A stretch of 64,000 nucleotides of DNA from Halorussus limi (GTDB taxonomy: Archaea > Halobacteriota > Halobacteria > Halobacteriales > Haladaptataceae), in NCBI RefSeq assembly GCF_023238205.1, contig NZ_CP096659.1:3489626-3553625 (forward strand), in the 5' to 3' direction. Of this stretch, positions 43,828-53,543 are shown piece by piece; positions within the stretch are counted from its first letter, which is position 1; every line of letters begins with the position of its first letter. A program made the translations under genes and the position numbers. The notes below the pieces were generated by a model that worked only from the letters and a program-made list of their open reading frames with translations, ran no database searches and was not told the DNA's origin.

Positions 43828-44180
43828 GTGAAACCACCTCGCATGTCTGCTTGTCACAACCTACCATATGACGTATCTCGCAAGCCCGACCTATTTGTGT
43901 CTTGCGCTTTTTCACACCCCTCGAAGAAGCGGATGGCCTGCGCTCGAGACGGTGGTCCAAGCGTAGAGCGTCTATCGACGTCCAGAACGACTATCTGGGT
44001 CCGGGACTGCCGCCTGCGCTAGGACCGCCGGGCCACGGTCCACGTCCGAGCAGCACGGTCGCGGCAAGCGTCCGAACGAGAGCGGACAGTCTCCCGGTCC
44101 GCGATTGCCGGAGCGTTCCGGTCTCCGACTACCGGGACATCTCGGTTCCCGATTGGGAGTCGCCCGGCCGACCCGACCGG
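43828..44180. other. Intergenic region between livH and the CBS gene, no gene seen
   Basis: These 353 bases must include the livH promoter and the 3' end of the CBS transcript. The less GC-rich part next to livH (43845-43915) is the likely promoter. The rest is GC-rich without a convincing frame, tRNA or repeat. Confidence 0.45.
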
Positions 44181-44810
44181 TTACACTTCGCGGCAGTCGG
44201 CGCAGATGAGTTGGCCGTTGACGTTCGCGAGTTCTCGGCTCAGCGTTCCGCAGGTCTCGCAGATGCTCCGGTCGGAGTACTCGCGGCGGTCGCCGTTCTC
44301 GCCGACGGTCCCGGTCGGTTCCGCGGGCCGGTCGCCGGTCATCGGTTCGCCGCCCACGCGGTCGTCGCTCATCGGTCCGCGGCCACTGACCTCGGCGGGC
44401 GAGTCGCCGTGGAACGACGGGACGGCCGACAGCGACGCCGACGCCGAGATGACGTCGCGCTCCGAGAGGACGCCGACGAGTTCGTCGCCGTCGGTGACGA
44501 GGAGTCGCCGGATGTCCTCGCGAGACATCGTGCCGGCGGCGTCCGACAGTTCGCGCTCGGCGTCCACCGAGACGACCGGTTCGGACATCACCGACGACAC
44601 CTCGGTCTCGGCCGGAGCGCCCTCCTCGGCGACCAGCGAGAGTACGTCCGACTCGGTCATGATGCCCACCGGGTCGCTCCCGCGGAGGACGACCACACAA
44701 CCGGTTCCCTCCTCGTCCATGAGTCTGACCGCTCCGAGAACCGTGTCCGATTCGCTGACGCCGACGTATTCTCGGGTCATCACGTCCCGGACAGTCACTT
44801 CGCCTTCCAT
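44181..44810 (-). CDS. Two-CBS-domain protein with C-terminal zinc ribbon
   Basis: The 209-residue protein has two CBS motifs (about 5-60, TVRDVMTREYVGVSESDTV cut: VRDVMTREYVGV; and 70-125, EVSSVMSEPVVSVDA), which usually bind adenine nucleotides. A spacer follows, then a zinc ribbon (CETCG and CADC, last 30 residues). It is likely a cytoplasmic energy-state sensor that acts on a partner through the ribbon; partner unknown. The CBS plus ribbon layout is known in archaea. Confidence 0.85.
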   Translation of the reverse strand: MEGEVTVRDVMTREYVGVSESDTVLGAVRLMDEEGTGCVVVLRGSDPVGIMTESDVLSLVAEEGAPAETEVSSVMSEPVVSVDAERELSDAAGTMSREDIRRLLVTDGDELVGVLSERDVISASASLSAVPSFHGDSPAEVSGRGPMSDDRVGGEPMTGDRPAEPTGTVGENGDRREYSDRSICETCGTLSRELANVNGQLICADCREV

Positions 44811-45081
44811 GTGCGAAAGATTGGCACAGATTCTCTAAAAGGTATCCCCGGCAACTTTATGCCCGTAAGAAACCAACGTTAGAAGTTGTCTCTTCGGACA
44901 CGACGAGATTGGCGGTCGGACGGCGAACCGCCGGCGGGAGCGAAGTTACCCCGTCATTGCTCGACGAGGCCGGCGACGGAGTTCGATTCGGGGTGTTCGT
45001 TCGGATACGCGAGCGTCGAAAAACGGTATCGACCAAAAACGACCGAAACGGCCGTATCGACCGCACCGACCCGACCGCGTG

Positions 45082-45840
45082 TCAGTCGATGACGACGCGG
45101 TCGCCGTCGTCGCGGCAGTCTTCGAGCGCGTGCTTGGCGGCCATCCCGGCGGTCTGAGCGTTGGCGGCCTGTCCGACGCCGACCTTGAGTTCGACTTCGA
45201 CGGTCTCCTCGACGTGCCGAATGGCGTCCTCGTAGGCCGCCGCGTCGAGGTCGGGGGAGAGCGCGATGACGTTGTCCCCGCCGACGAAAAAGGAGAGGCC
45301 CTCGTGGGCGCGCCGGAAGTACCGCATCAGTTCGGCGTAACCCTGTTCGATGTGGATGAACGAGTCGAAGGCGTTCAACTGGTCGGTGTACTTCCCGGTG
45401 GCGTCGTTCACGTCGAAGTGCGCGATCTGCACGTCGTCGTCCGTGCGCTCGTCGGGGTCGAGCGTCGCGCCCCGGAGGATTTCGGTCCGGTCGGCCGCCT
45501 GCGCGCTCCCGGCGTCCTGAATGTGTTCGGTCGCCGCGGAGAGCGCCTCGACCGGACTCGGGTCCACGCCGACGCCGAAACTGACGGTCACGGGGTAGCG
45601 GTTGGCGACCGACTCCTGCACCAGCGCGTGGTCGGCCTCGTCCATCCCGTTCGTGACCGCTATCATGTTGTCGAACCGGGTGAAGAAGACGTACCCCTCG
45701 CGGTTGCCGACCAGTTGCGCGAGGTCGGCGTAGAGTCGGGACTGGAGGGTCTGGAGGTCCACTTCCCGGCGCGGTTCTGGCGTCACGGTCCACGGTCCGT
45801 AGTTGTCGATCTGAATTAGGGTGACCTGCGCGTTCGTCAC
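45082..45840 (-). CDS. gch3: GTP cyclohydrolase III
   Basis: The 252-residue protein matches archaeal GTP cyclohydrolase III: IQIDNYGPWTVTPEPRREVD at the start, GYVFFTRFDNMIAVTNGM, and FVGGDNVIALSPD in the second cyclase-like repeat. It hydrolyses GTP to 2-amino-5-formylamino-6-ribosylamino-pyrimidinone phosphate, the first step to riboflavin and F420 in archaea. The TATA box CTTATAAG (45868-45875) lies about 31 bases before the ATG, so the transcript should be leaderless. 271 bases without a clear gene follow before the CBS gene, holding its promoter. Confidence 0.93.
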   Translation of the reverse strand: MTNAQVTLIQIDNYGPWTVTPEPRREVDLQTLQSRLYADLAQLVGNREGYVFFTRFDNMIAVTNGMDEADHALVQESVANRYPVTVSFGVGVDPSPVEALSAATEHIQDAGSAQAADRTEILRGATLDPDERTDDDVQIAHFDVNDATGKYTDQLNAFDSFIHIEQGYAELMRYFRRAHEGLSFFVGGDNVIALSPDLDAAAYEDAIRHVEETVEVELKVGVGQAANAQTAGMAAKHALEDCRDDGDRVVID

Positions 45841-46132
45841 TGTTGGGCGTTGGTTTGTGACGGTGGCTTATAAGTTATCCTAATTGTGGTAGCGTTTCCA
45901 GAACTGAGAACGGAATCGGCGCGGGAGACGAAACCCGACCCGTTCGATTGTCGATACGGACAGAATATCACTGAGAGAACCGAAACCCGACTCGATACGG
46001 AGTCGAAGTGACTGTACGGTCGGACTCCGACGATAGAAGTCGGGAATCGGAAAATACTCGTCCACATTTCGGGGCGTTTCGTAGACGTATCTCACAATAC
46101 TTATCCGTGCGGCGGACATTCGTTAATTTGCT

Positions 46133-46327
46133 ATGGCAGAAGGAACCGTTGACTTCTTCAACGACACAGGCGGCTACGGCTTCATCGACACTGAGGACGC
46201 GGACGAGGACGTTTTCTTCCACATGGAAGATATCGGCGGCCCCGACCTCGAGGAAGGCACTGAGGTAGAGTTCGAGATCGAGCAAGCGGACAAGGGTCCG
46301 CGCGCGACGAATCTTACGCGACTTTAA
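46133..46327 (+). CDS. cspA: Cold-shock-domain protein
   Basis: The 64-residue protein is one cold-shock OB fold with the RNA-binding motifs [15 protein letters not shown] and DVFFHMEDI. Basic residues of bacterial CspA are partly replaced by acidic ones, as usual in halophiles. A TATA-like box (aatacttatc, about 46096-46105) lies about 32 bases before the ATG. It is likely an RNA chaperone, often highly expressed. Confidence 0.95.
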   Translation: MAEGTVDFFNDTGGYGFIDTEDADEDVFFHMEDIGGPDLEEGTEVEFEIEQADKGPRATNLTRL

Positions 46328-46638
46328 ATTAGCGCAGTTGTCCGCTTGACGGCGGTACGACTCGTGATTTTCTCTGGAACCGCACGCGAGTAGCGCTGGC
46401 TATTCCGGGACGACTCGTAGATACGTGAGCAGGTACTGCTGACGCCGGAGTCGAAATCCCGTGCGGGATTACCCGCGACTCGTCACGAGCAGGCGTTGTT
46501 ACGCGACCAGCGACAGCGATTGTGGGACGGCCGACAACGTCCCGAAACCGTCCTCCCGCGCGGCGGGACACCGCCCGCGGAGAGAGCGGAAATCCGAATC
46601 CGAGGGATTCAAACCACAGTCTGCCCTGCACCTCACCA
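46328..46638. other. Intergenic region cspA/udk, no gene seen
   Basis: These 311 bases separate two same-strand genes. A GC-rich inverted repeat near 46553-46580 (gcgcggcggg with cccgcgg-type partners) might end the cspA transcript. There is no clear TATA for udk, so part of its expression could be read-through. Confidence 0.4.
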
Positions 46639-47451
46639 ATGACCATTCCGTCGTTCGTCGTGGGTATCGCGGGGGGAACCGGGGCCGGAAAGACGACGGT
46701 CGCCCGCGAGATTACCGAGGAGGTCGAGGACGCCGTCACGCGGATTCCGATGGACAACTACTACAAGGACCTGAGTCACATGGACTTCGAGGAGCGCACG
46801 GAGGTCAATTACGACCACCCCTCGGCGTTCGAGTGGGACCTCCTGCGCGAACATATGGACGCCCTGCTCTCGGGCCAGACCATCGAGATGCCCCAGTACG
46901 ACTTCGAGATTCACAACCGCAAGACGGAGACCGTCACGGTCGAACCGACAGACGTCATCGTGCTGGAGGGCATCTTCGCGCTCTACGACGAGGAACTGAA
47001 CGAGATGCTCGACATCCGGGTCTACGTCGAGACCGACGCCGACGTGCGCATCCTCCGGCGCATCGAACGCGACGTGGTGGACCGCGGCCGCGACTTAGAG
47101 GGCGTCATCGACCAGTACCTCTCGACGGTCAAACCGATGCACGAACAGTTCGTCGCGCCGACGAAGAAGCGCGCCGACCTCATCATCCCCGAGGGAGCGA
47201 ACGCCGTCGCGGTGAACCTGCTGGAGGAGAAGGTCCGCGCCGAGACCTACACCGACTCGGGGTCGGTCTGGACCCTGAGCGAGGAGGGCGTCGAGCGCGA
47301 GGACGCCGAACGCCTCGCGGTCACCAGCGCGGGCGCGACCGACGCGGAACCGGGCGCGGCCGACGCCGAACGCGGAACCCGCGAGGGCGACCGGCGGGCG
47401 GGGCCGGACGACGAGGACCCGGAGAAGTGGAACGACGAGAACGAGAAGTAG
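46639..47451 (+). CDS. udk: Uridine kinase
   Basis: The 270-residue P-loop kinase has Walker A GIAGGTGAGKT (residues 9-19), IPMDNYYKDL, NYDHPSAFEWDLL and RRIERDVVDRGRDL, all hallmarks of uridine/cytidine kinase in pyrimidine salvage. About 45 extra C-terminal residues are acidic, Ala-rich and probably disordered. ATG 46639 is chosen because the conserved part starts at once; the longer in-frame upstream stretch is Arg-rich and not family-like. Confidence 0.93.
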   Translation: MTIPSFVVGIAGGTGAGKTTVAREITEEVEDAVTRIPMDNYYKDLSHMDFEERTEVNYDHPSAFEWDLLREHMDALLSGQTIEMPQYDFEIHNRKTETVTVEPTDVIVLEGIFALYDEELNEMLDIRVYVETDADVRILRRIERDVVDRGRDLEGVIDQYLSTVKPMHEQFVAPTKKRADLIIPEGANAVAVNLLEEKVRAETYTDSGSVWTLSEEGVEREDAERLAVTSAGATDAEPGAADAERGTREGDRRAGPDDEDPEKWNDENEK

Positions 47452-47472
47452 CTCGAACGACGAAAATCCGAT

Positions 47473-47793
47473 TCAGGCGCTCTTCTTCTCGGGGTTCTCG
47501 CCGCGCGGGTGGTAGTCCCAGAAGCCGCCCCGGCGCATCCCCGCGCCGACGGCCTTGTGGAAGTCCAGAATCGAGTCGAACTCCTCGCCCTCGACGTGTT
47601 CGAAGATGTCCGCGACGCTGACGACGCGCTGGTAGTTGATGCGAACCGGTTCGTCGGCGTGTTCCTCGACGAACTCCCGCTTCGAGAGCGGGAAGTCCTC
47701 CTCCTCGTCGAGTTTCTTGGCGAGAATCGCCATGCCGTACTTGCGTCCGCCTTCGCTCCCTTCTTCGCCGTCGGGGTCGTGCGGCCAGTCCAT
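47473..47793 (-). CDS. Haloarchaeal DUF5785 family protein
   Basis: The 106-residue protein (start DWPHDPDGEEGSEGGRKYGM, then AKKLDEEEDFPLSKREFVE and GMRRGGFWDYHPRG) matches the DUF5785 family from haloarchaea. No catalytic or membrane motif is seen. It is convergent with udk, with 21 bases between the stops. Function unknown. Confidence 0.85.
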   Translation of the reverse strand: MDWPHDPDGEEGSEGGRKYGMAILAKKLDEEEDFPLSKREFVEEHADEPVRINYQRVVSVADIFEHVEGEEFDSILDFHKAVGAGMRRGGFWDYHPRGENPEKKSA

Positions 47794-47927
47794 ACCCGGA
47801 ACGTGGGACGGGCCGTAAAAAGAGTTTACCGTTCGTCGGAGCGTCCGAGACGCGGACGGTGACGCGGTAATCGAACCGGAACGGCCCCGACGGCGGACGA
47901 CGGAACCGCCGCGTTAGCTTCGGGAGG

Positions 47928-49109
47928 TCAGTCGTCGGCGTCGGCCGGACTCGTTCGCTCGCCGAGCAGTTCCTCGCGGTGTTCGTCGAGCAGGGGCGCG
48001 CACTCGCCCGGGTCGGGCGGCGTCTCGCTCAGTTTGATGGGCGACCCCGCGACGGTCACGTCCTCGTCGGCCCCCGGCTGTTCGACCTCGACCAGCATGT
48101 CGCGGGCCCGGACGTGAGGGTCCTCGAAAACGTCGGCGACGTCCTGCACGGGCGCGCACGGGACCGACCCTTCGAGCGCGTCGCACAGTTCCTCGGCGGT
48201 CCTGCCGGCGGTCCACTCGGCTATCTCCTCGCGGAGCGACTCGCGGTCGTCGAGGCGGTCGGCCGCGGTCGGGTAGTCGGCCGCGAGGTCCGGCCGGTCC
48301 ATCGCCTCGCAGAGGGCGTTCCAGTGGTTGTCCCCGAACGCGGCCACGACGACGTGGCCGTCCGCGGTCTCGAAGGCGTTGTACGGGAACAGCGTGGGGT
48401 GGGAGTTCCCCCGGCGAGTCGGGACCTCGCCGGTGTAGGAGTGCTGGTAGACCGTCCGCTCGCACATCGAAATCATGGCGTCGTACATCGCGGTGTCGAC
48501 GTACTGGCCCTCGCCGGTCCGGTCGCGGTGGTGAAGCGCCGCGAGGATGCCCACCGCGTTCAGCGTCGCGGTGAACAGGTCGCCGATGCCCGGCCCCACC
48601 TTGGTCGGCGGGCCGTCCTCCGGTCCCGTAATCTCCATCACGCCGCCGAGCGCCTGCGCGACGAGGTCGAACGAGGGTTGGCCCTGTCGGTCGGTCTCGC
48701 CCGTGCGCGGGTCGCCGAACCCACGGATGGAGGCGTAGACGAGTTCGGGGTTGCGCTCGCGCAGGGTCTCGTATTCGAGGGCGAACCGCTCCATCGTCCC
48801 CGCTTGGAAGTTCTCCGCGACCACGTCGGCCTCCTCGACCAGTTCGAGGAAGTCCTCGCGGTCGGCCTCGTCGTTCAGGTCGAGTTCGAGGCTCCGCTTG
48901 CCGCGGTTGACGCTCTGGAAGTACCCGCCGTAGGCCTCCCGGTCGCCCCCGTCGTCGCCGACGAAGGGAGGATTCGGTCGTATGAGGTCGCCGCCGGGAC
49001 GCTCGATTTTTACCACGTCGGCGCCCAAATCCGAGAGGAGCATGGTACAGTACGGTCCCGCTAGAACCTGCGTGAGGTCGAGTACGCGCACGTCGTCGAG
49101 CGCTTGCAT
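47928..49109 (-). CDS. mct: Succinyl-CoA:mesaconate CoA-transferase (family III)
   Basis: The 393-residue enzyme starts VLDLTQVLAGPYCTMLLSDL, the family III (CaiB/BaiF) signature, and has the catalytic Asp region QYVDTAMYDAM near residue 205. Sequence alone gives the family; the specific substrate is inferred from position next to the methylaspartate-cycle operon, where this transferase makes mesaconyl-C1-CoA from mesaconate and succinyl-CoA. It is divergent from mamA with 150 bases between, sharing a control region. Confidence 0.85.
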   Translation of the reverse strand: MQALDDVRVLDLTQVLAGPYCTMLLSDLGADVVKIERPGGDLIRPNPPFVGDDGGDREAYGGYFQSVNRGKRSLELDLNDEADREDFLELVEEADVVAENFQAGTMERFALEYETLRERNPELVYASIRGFGDPRTGETDRQGQPSFDLVAQALGGVMEITGPEDGPPTKVGPGIGDLFTATLNAVGILAALHHRDRTGEGQYVDTAMYDAMISMCERTVYQHSYTGEVPTRRGNSHPTLFPYNAFETADGHVVVAAFGDNHWNALCEAMDRPDLAADYPTAADRLDDRESLREEIAEWTAGRTAEELCDALEGSVPCAPVQDVADVFEDPHVRARDMLVEVEQPGADEDVTVAGSPIKLSETPPDPGECAPLLDEHREELLGERTSPADADD

Positions 49110-49212
49110 CGTTTCACCCCTCGCCGACCCGCGACAAAAATCTTCGCAATAGATGATTACATTTGTCTGAAAGGGACATGGACACCCTCAAATGACCTTA
49201 AAGGGGTTTAAT

Positions 49213-49246
49213 CATGAACAATGATTATCTTTAAGTATTGTTCATG
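49213..49246. promoter_or_regulatory. mam operon operator: perfect inverted repeat around the TATA box
   Basis: Perfect 10-bp arms (49213-49222, catgaacaat; 49237-49246, attgttcatg) enclose a 14-base AT-rich spacer with TATA-like sequence (ttatctttaag, about 49225-49235). That is 28 bases before ATG 49260, the distance of a leaderless haloarchaeal promoter. A regulator bound to both arms would cover the TATA box. Confidence 0.75.
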
Positions 49247-49259
49247 GAAGTTGTAGGTG

Positions 49260-49700
49260 ATGTCTGCTACAGTCATCCTCGGCGTCATCGGGTCCGACGC
49301 GCACGCCGTCGGCATCACGATACTCGAACAGGCGCTCTCGACGGCCGGTTTCGAGGTCGTCAACCTCGGCGTCCAGTCCAGCCAGCAGGAGTTCATCACC
49401 GCGGCCGAAGCACACGAGGGTGACGCCGTACTCGTCTCCTCTCTCTACGGACACGCCGAGCAGGACTGCCGCGGGTTCCACGAGGCCATCGCGGACGCGG
49501 ACCTCGACCTCGTCACCTACATCGGCGGCAACCTCGCGGTCGGGCAGGACGACTTCGACCGGACCAGCGAGCGGTTCCGGGAGATGGGCTTCGACCGGGT
49601 CTTCGACTCCGAGACCGGTCCCGAGGAAGCCATCGCCGCGCTCAAGGCCGACATGAACATCGCGGAGTCCGAAGCCGAACGAGCCAGACTCACGAGCTGA
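49260..49700 (+). CDS. mamA: Methylaspartate (glutamate) mutase, B12-binding subunit S
   Basis: The 146-residue subunit has the cobalamin motif SDAHAVGITIL (DxHxxG, residues 12-18), SSLYGHAE and YIGGNL. With the E subunit it rearranges glutamate to 3-methylaspartate using adenosylcobalamin. ATG 49260 is chosen over GTG 49257, giving the best distance to the TATA box. First gene of mamA-mamB-mal-mch-mcl. Confidence 0.95.
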   Translation: MSATVILGVIGSDAHAVGITILEQALSTAGFEVVNLGVQSSQQEFITAAEAHEGDAVLVSSLYGHAEQDCRGFHEAIADADLDLVTYIGGNLAVGQDDFDRTSERFREMGFDRVFDSETGPEEAIAALKADMNIAESEAERARLTS

Positions 49701-49722
49701 GTTACCCCTCTCGATTCACTCA

Positions 49723-51156
49723 ATGTTACGCGACACGCGACTCTCCGGAAGAGACCTCTCGCGCATCGGCCAAGAGATACGGGCGGACTGGTCGGTCGAC
49801 GACCTCGACTTCGAGGAGGCGGTCGAGTACCACGACTCGCTGCCGGCGAGCAAACGGTTCGCCCGGGTCCTCGAAGACGCCGACCGCCCGCTTCTCCAAC
49901 CCCGGGCGGGGGTCCCGCGACTCGACGACCAGATCGAGCTTCTGGGCCACCTCGAAGAGGCGGGGCGGGCCGACCTGCTCCCGACGACCATCGACTCGTA
50001 CACGCGAGACAACGAGTACGAGAAAGCCCAGCAGGGCCTCGAAGAGGCCCGCGAGAGCGGCGAGGACACTCTCAACGGCTTCCCCGCGGTCAACCACGGC
50101 GTCGAGGGCTGTCGGGAGCTAATCGAGGCGCTCGACGCGCCCATCGAGGTCCGCCACGGCACGCCCGACGCCAGACTGCTCGCGGCCGTCACGTTCGCCG
50201 GCGGGTTCCAGAGCTTCGAGGGCGGTCCCATCTCGTACAACATCCCCTACACGAAGGAGCACGACCTCGCCGAGACCATCGAACACTGGCAGTACGTCGA
50301 CCGCCTCGCCGGAGCCTACACCGAGCGCGGCGTCACGATAAACCGAGAACCGTTCGGGCCGCTCACGGGGACGCTGGTCCCGCCGAGCATCGCCATCGCG
50401 GTGATGCTGGTCGAGGGGATGCTCGCCGCCACGCAGGGCGTCCGGAGCGTCACGCTCGGCTACGGACAGGTCGGCAATCTCGTCCAAGACATCGCGGCGC
50501 TCCGGGCGCTCCGCGGACTCGGCGAGGAGTACCTCCCGGACGAGGTGGCCGTCACCACCGTCTTCCACGAGTGGATGGGCGGGTTCCCGCCGGACGAGGC
50601 CCGCGCCAACGGCGTCATCGCGCTCGGCGCGGCCACCGCGGCCATCGCGGAACCCGACAAGGTCATCACCAAGTCCCCGCAGGAGTTCGGCGGCGTGCCG
50701 ACCAAGGAGGCCAACGCCGCGGGTCTGCGGACCACCAGACAGCTCATCGACATGATGCGAGAACAGGAGATAACCCTCGACGGCGTCGAGCGCGAGCGCG
50801 AGTTCATCGAGAAGTCCACCCGGTCGCTGATGGACACCGTCCTCGAACTCGGCGACGAAGACGTGGCCCGAGGCGTCGTCGAAGCCTTCGACACGGGAAA
50901 ACTCGACGTGCCGTTCGCGCCGAGCGACAGCGCGGAGAGCGCGGTGCTCCCGGCCCGCGACGACGACGGTCGGGTCCGCATACTCCAGTTCGGCGACCTC
51001 GCGCTCGACCCGGACCTCAAGGACGTTCACACCGACCGACTCGACCGCCGGGCGCGCGCCGAGAACCGCGACCGGTCGTTCCAGATGGTCGCCGACGACG
51101 TGGACGCCATCAGCGACGGGCGACTCATCGGCCGGCCGGGAGGTGAGGGCGCGTGA
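49723..51156 (+). CDS. mamB: Methylaspartate (glutamate) mutase, catalytic subunit E
   Basis: The 477-residue protein matches glutamate mutase subunit E (TIM barrel): HDLAETIEHWQYVDRLAGAY, RGVTINREPFGPLTGTLVPP and GYGQVGNLVQD. It binds glutamate and forms the active site with MamA and adenosylcobalamin. Length is normal. It overlaps mal by 4 bases. Confidence 0.95.
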   Translation: MLRDTRLSGRDLSRIGQEIRADWSVDDLDFEEAVEYHDSLPASKRFARVLEDADRPLLQPRAGVPRLDDQIELLGHLEEAGRADLLPTTIDSYTRDNEYEKAQQGLEEARESGEDTLNGFPAVNHGVEGCRELIEALDAPIEVRHGTPDARLLAAVTFAGGFQSFEGGPISYNIPYTKEHDLAETIEHWQYVDRLAGAYTERGVTINREPFGPLTGTLVPPSIAIAVMLVEGMLAATQGVRSVTLGYGQVGNLVQDIAALRALRGLGEEYLPDEVAVTTVFHEWMGGFPPDEARANGVIALGAATAAIAEPDKVITKSPQEFGGVPTKEANAAGLRTTRQLIDMMREQEITLDGVEREREFIEKSTRSLMDTVLELGDEDVARGVVEAFDTGKLDVPFAPSDSAESAVLPARDDDGRVRILQFGDLALDPDLKDVHTDRLDRRARAENRDRSFQMVADDVDAISDGRLIGRPGGEGA

Positions 51157-52442
51157 CGACGATAGAGACCGTCCGAGCGGTGCCCGGCGCGTCGGGGTTC
51201 TTCTTCGACGACCAGCGCGCCATCAAACGCGGGGCCGAACGCGACGGCGCCGCCTATCGAGGCGACCCCGTCACGCCCGGGTTCGACCGCGTCCGGCAGG
51301 CGGGCGAGGCCATCAGCGTCCTGCTCGAACTCGGCGACGGCACCGTGGCGACCGGCGACTGCGCCGCCGTCCAGTACTCCGGCGCGGGCGGCCGGGACCC
51401 CCTCTTCCGGGCCGCGGAGTTCCTCCCGGTCGTGGAGGGACCGGTCGCCGACGCGCTTGTCGGTCGGCCCGCCGAGCGGTTCGCCGAGAACGCCGCGCTC
51501 ACCGAAGAAATCCGGACGGCGTCGGGCGACCCACTCCACACGGCCATCCGGTACGGCGTCTCGCAGGCGCTCCTCGACGCCGCCGCGAAGGCGCGCCGCG
51601 CGACGAAGACGGACGTGCTGGCCGACGCGCTCGGGACCGACCCGGCCGACCGACCGGTCCCCGTCTTCGGCCAGTCGGGCGACGCCCGCCGCGACAACGC
51701 CGAGAAGATGCTGCTGAAGGGCGTGCCCGTCCTCCCGCACGGCCTGTTCAACAGCGTCGAGAAGGTCGGCGAGTCGGGCGAGCGACTGGTCGAGTACCTC
51801 GATTGGCTCGCGGACCGGACCGCCGAACTCGGGCCGGCGGGCGCGGACTACTCGCCCCGGTTCCACGTGGACGTGTACGGCGTCCTCGGCGAGATTTTCG
51901 AGGCCCCGTACGACCGGCCGGAGGTCGCCGACTACTTCGCCGACCTCCGAGCGGCGGCCGACCCCTACCCGCTCCAGGTCGAGGGACCGATGGACGAGGG
52001 CGGCCGCGAGGAGCAGATTTACGCGATGGCCGAACTCCGCGACGCCCTCGCGGACGCCGGCGTCGGCGTGGACCTCGTCGCCGACGAGTGGTGCAACACC
52101 TTCGACGACGTGACGGCGTTCGTGGACGCGGGCGCGGCCGACGTGGTGCAGGTCAAGACGCCCGACCTCGGCGGCGTCCACCGGAGCGGCGAGGCGGTCC
52201 GGTACTGCGAGGGGACCGACACCCGCGCGTACCTCGGCGGGACCTGCAACGAGACCGCCGAGTCGGCGCGGGCCTGCGCACACGTCGCGCTCGCCACCGA
52301 CGCCGCGCAGGTCCTCGCCAAGCCCGGCATGGGCTTCGACGAGGGGTACATGATAGTGGAGAACGAGATGCGGCGAGCGCTCGCGCGCCGCGGCGACTGG
52401 CGCGCGCCGGTGGCGAACGGGGAGGCGGTCGCGGATGACTGA
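51153..52442 (+). CDS. mal: Methylaspartate ammonia-lyase
   Basis: The 429-residue enolase-superfamily enzyme has FGQSGDARRDNAEKMLLKG, FHVDVYGVLG and LVADEWCNTFDDV (metal ligands Asp/Glu), with the general base Lys in VQVKTPDLGG. It turns 3-methylaspartate into mesaconate and ammonia. Start is GTG 51153 in a GTGA overlap with mamB. Its stop overlaps mch by 8 bases. Confidence 0.95.
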   Translation: MTTIETVRAVPGASGFFFDDQRAIKRGAERDGAAYRGDPVTPGFDRVRQAGEAISVLLELGDGTVATGDCAAVQYSGAGGRDPLFRAAEFLPVVEGPVADALVGRPAERFAENAALTEEIRTASGDPLHTAIRYGVSQALLDAAAKARRATKTDVLADALGTDPADRPVPVFGQSGDARRDNAEKMLLKGVPVLPHGLFNSVEKVGESGERLVEYLDWLADRTAELGPAGADYSPRFHVDVYGVLGEIFEAPYDRPEVADYFADLRAAADPYPLQVEGPMDEGGREEQIYAMAELRDALADAGVGVDLVADEWCNTFDDVTAFVDAGAADVVQVKTPDLGGVHRSGEAVRYCEGTDTRAYLGGTCNETAESARACAHVALATDAAQVLAKPGMGFDEGYMIVENEMRRALARRGDWRAPVANGEAVADD

Positions 52443-53508
52443 CTGGACCGACCCCGACGCGTTCGCGGCGGCGCTCGAGCGCGCCGAGACCAAGGAGAAG
52501 GGCAACTGCTTCGAGGACTTCGCCGAGGGCGAGACCGTCGAACACGACCCCGGTCTCGTCCTCTCGCGCCGCGGGTCGGAACTCTGGGCGGGACAGACGC
52601 TCAACTACGACCCGACGTACTGGCGGCCCTCGGTCGCCGAGGCCCGGGGCTACGACGCGGTGCCGGTCCACCCCGACTACCTGCTGGCCTGCGTGATGGG
52701 CGCGAGCGTCGGGGACCTGAGCGAGAAGGGCGGCTACTTCCTCGGGCGCGACGACCTCCGGTACCACCGTCCGGGGGTCGCGCCGGGGACCGAACTCCGC
52801 GTGGAGTCGGTGGTCGAGAGCAAGGCCGAGTCGAGTTCCCGGCCGGCTTACGGCATCGTGACGTGGGAGACCACGGGATACGACGCCGCGACCGGCGACC
52901 CGCTCCTGTCGTACACCCGGACGAACATGATTCCCCGCCGGGAGCCAATCGCGGCCGACGGCGAGGGGGCGAACGCGGGGGACTCCGAGGACGAGGAGGC
53001 GGAACGCGCCGACGCGGACCTCCCCGACGAACTGCTCGCGCCCGAAGGCGGCCACTTCGAGGACTTCCGGGAGGCGCTCGCCCGGGCCGACGGCCGGGAC
53101 GCCGCGGTCGCCTACCGCCACGAGCGGGGCCGGACCATCGACGACACGACGGTGGCCCAGCTCCCGCTGGCGACGCTCAACACCGCGAAGCAACACCACA
53201 ACGCCGACGCGATGGCCGACTCGCCGTCGGGCGAAATCGTCGCGTACGGCGACGTGACCCGTTCCATCGCGCTCGGCCACGCGCGCTCGGACGAGCAGAC
53301 CCTACGTGAGGTGTCCTGCGACGACGAGCGATTCCACGACTTCGTGACCGTCGGCGACACGGTTTACGGCTTCACGCACGTCCTCGACGCGAACGACGGC
53401 GACGCGCGGAACGCGGGCGAGGTCACTTTCGAACACGTCGCGTTCAACCAGCGCGACGAACCGGTCTACTCCGGGACGCGAACCGCACTCGTCCGGAAGC
53501 GAGCCTGA
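52435..53508 (+). CDS. mch: Mesaconyl-CoA hydratase (MaoC-like)
   Basis: The 357-residue protein has two hot-dog/MaoC-type halves (CFEDFAEGETVEHDPGLVL; GHFEDFREALARADGRD), with an acidic linker at about 170-190 (DSEDEEAERADADL). It hydrates mesaconyl-C1-CoA to beta-methylmalyl-CoA. The specific role is inferred from the cluster; MaoC family from sequence. It starts 8 bases before the mal stop. Confidence 0.9.
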   Translation: MTDWTDPDAFAAALERAETKEKGNCFEDFAEGETVEHDPGLVLSRRGSELWAGQTLNYDPTYWRPSVAEARGYDAVPVHPDYLLACVMGASVGDLSEKGGYFLGRDDLRYHRPGVAPGTELRVESVVESKAESSSRPAYGIVTWETTGYDAATGDPLLSYTRTNMIPRREPIAADGEGANAGDSEDEEAERADADLPDELLAPEGGHFEDFREALARADGRDAAVAYRHERGRTIDDTTVAQLPLATLNTAKQHHNADAMADSPSGEIVAYGDVTRSIALGHARSDEQTLREVSCDDERFHDFVTVGDTVYGFTHVLDANDGDARNAGEVTFEHVAFNQRDEPVYSGTRTALVRKRA

Positions 53509-53543
53509 CGACTAAAACGCACACCCGAAACCACACCCAATCC

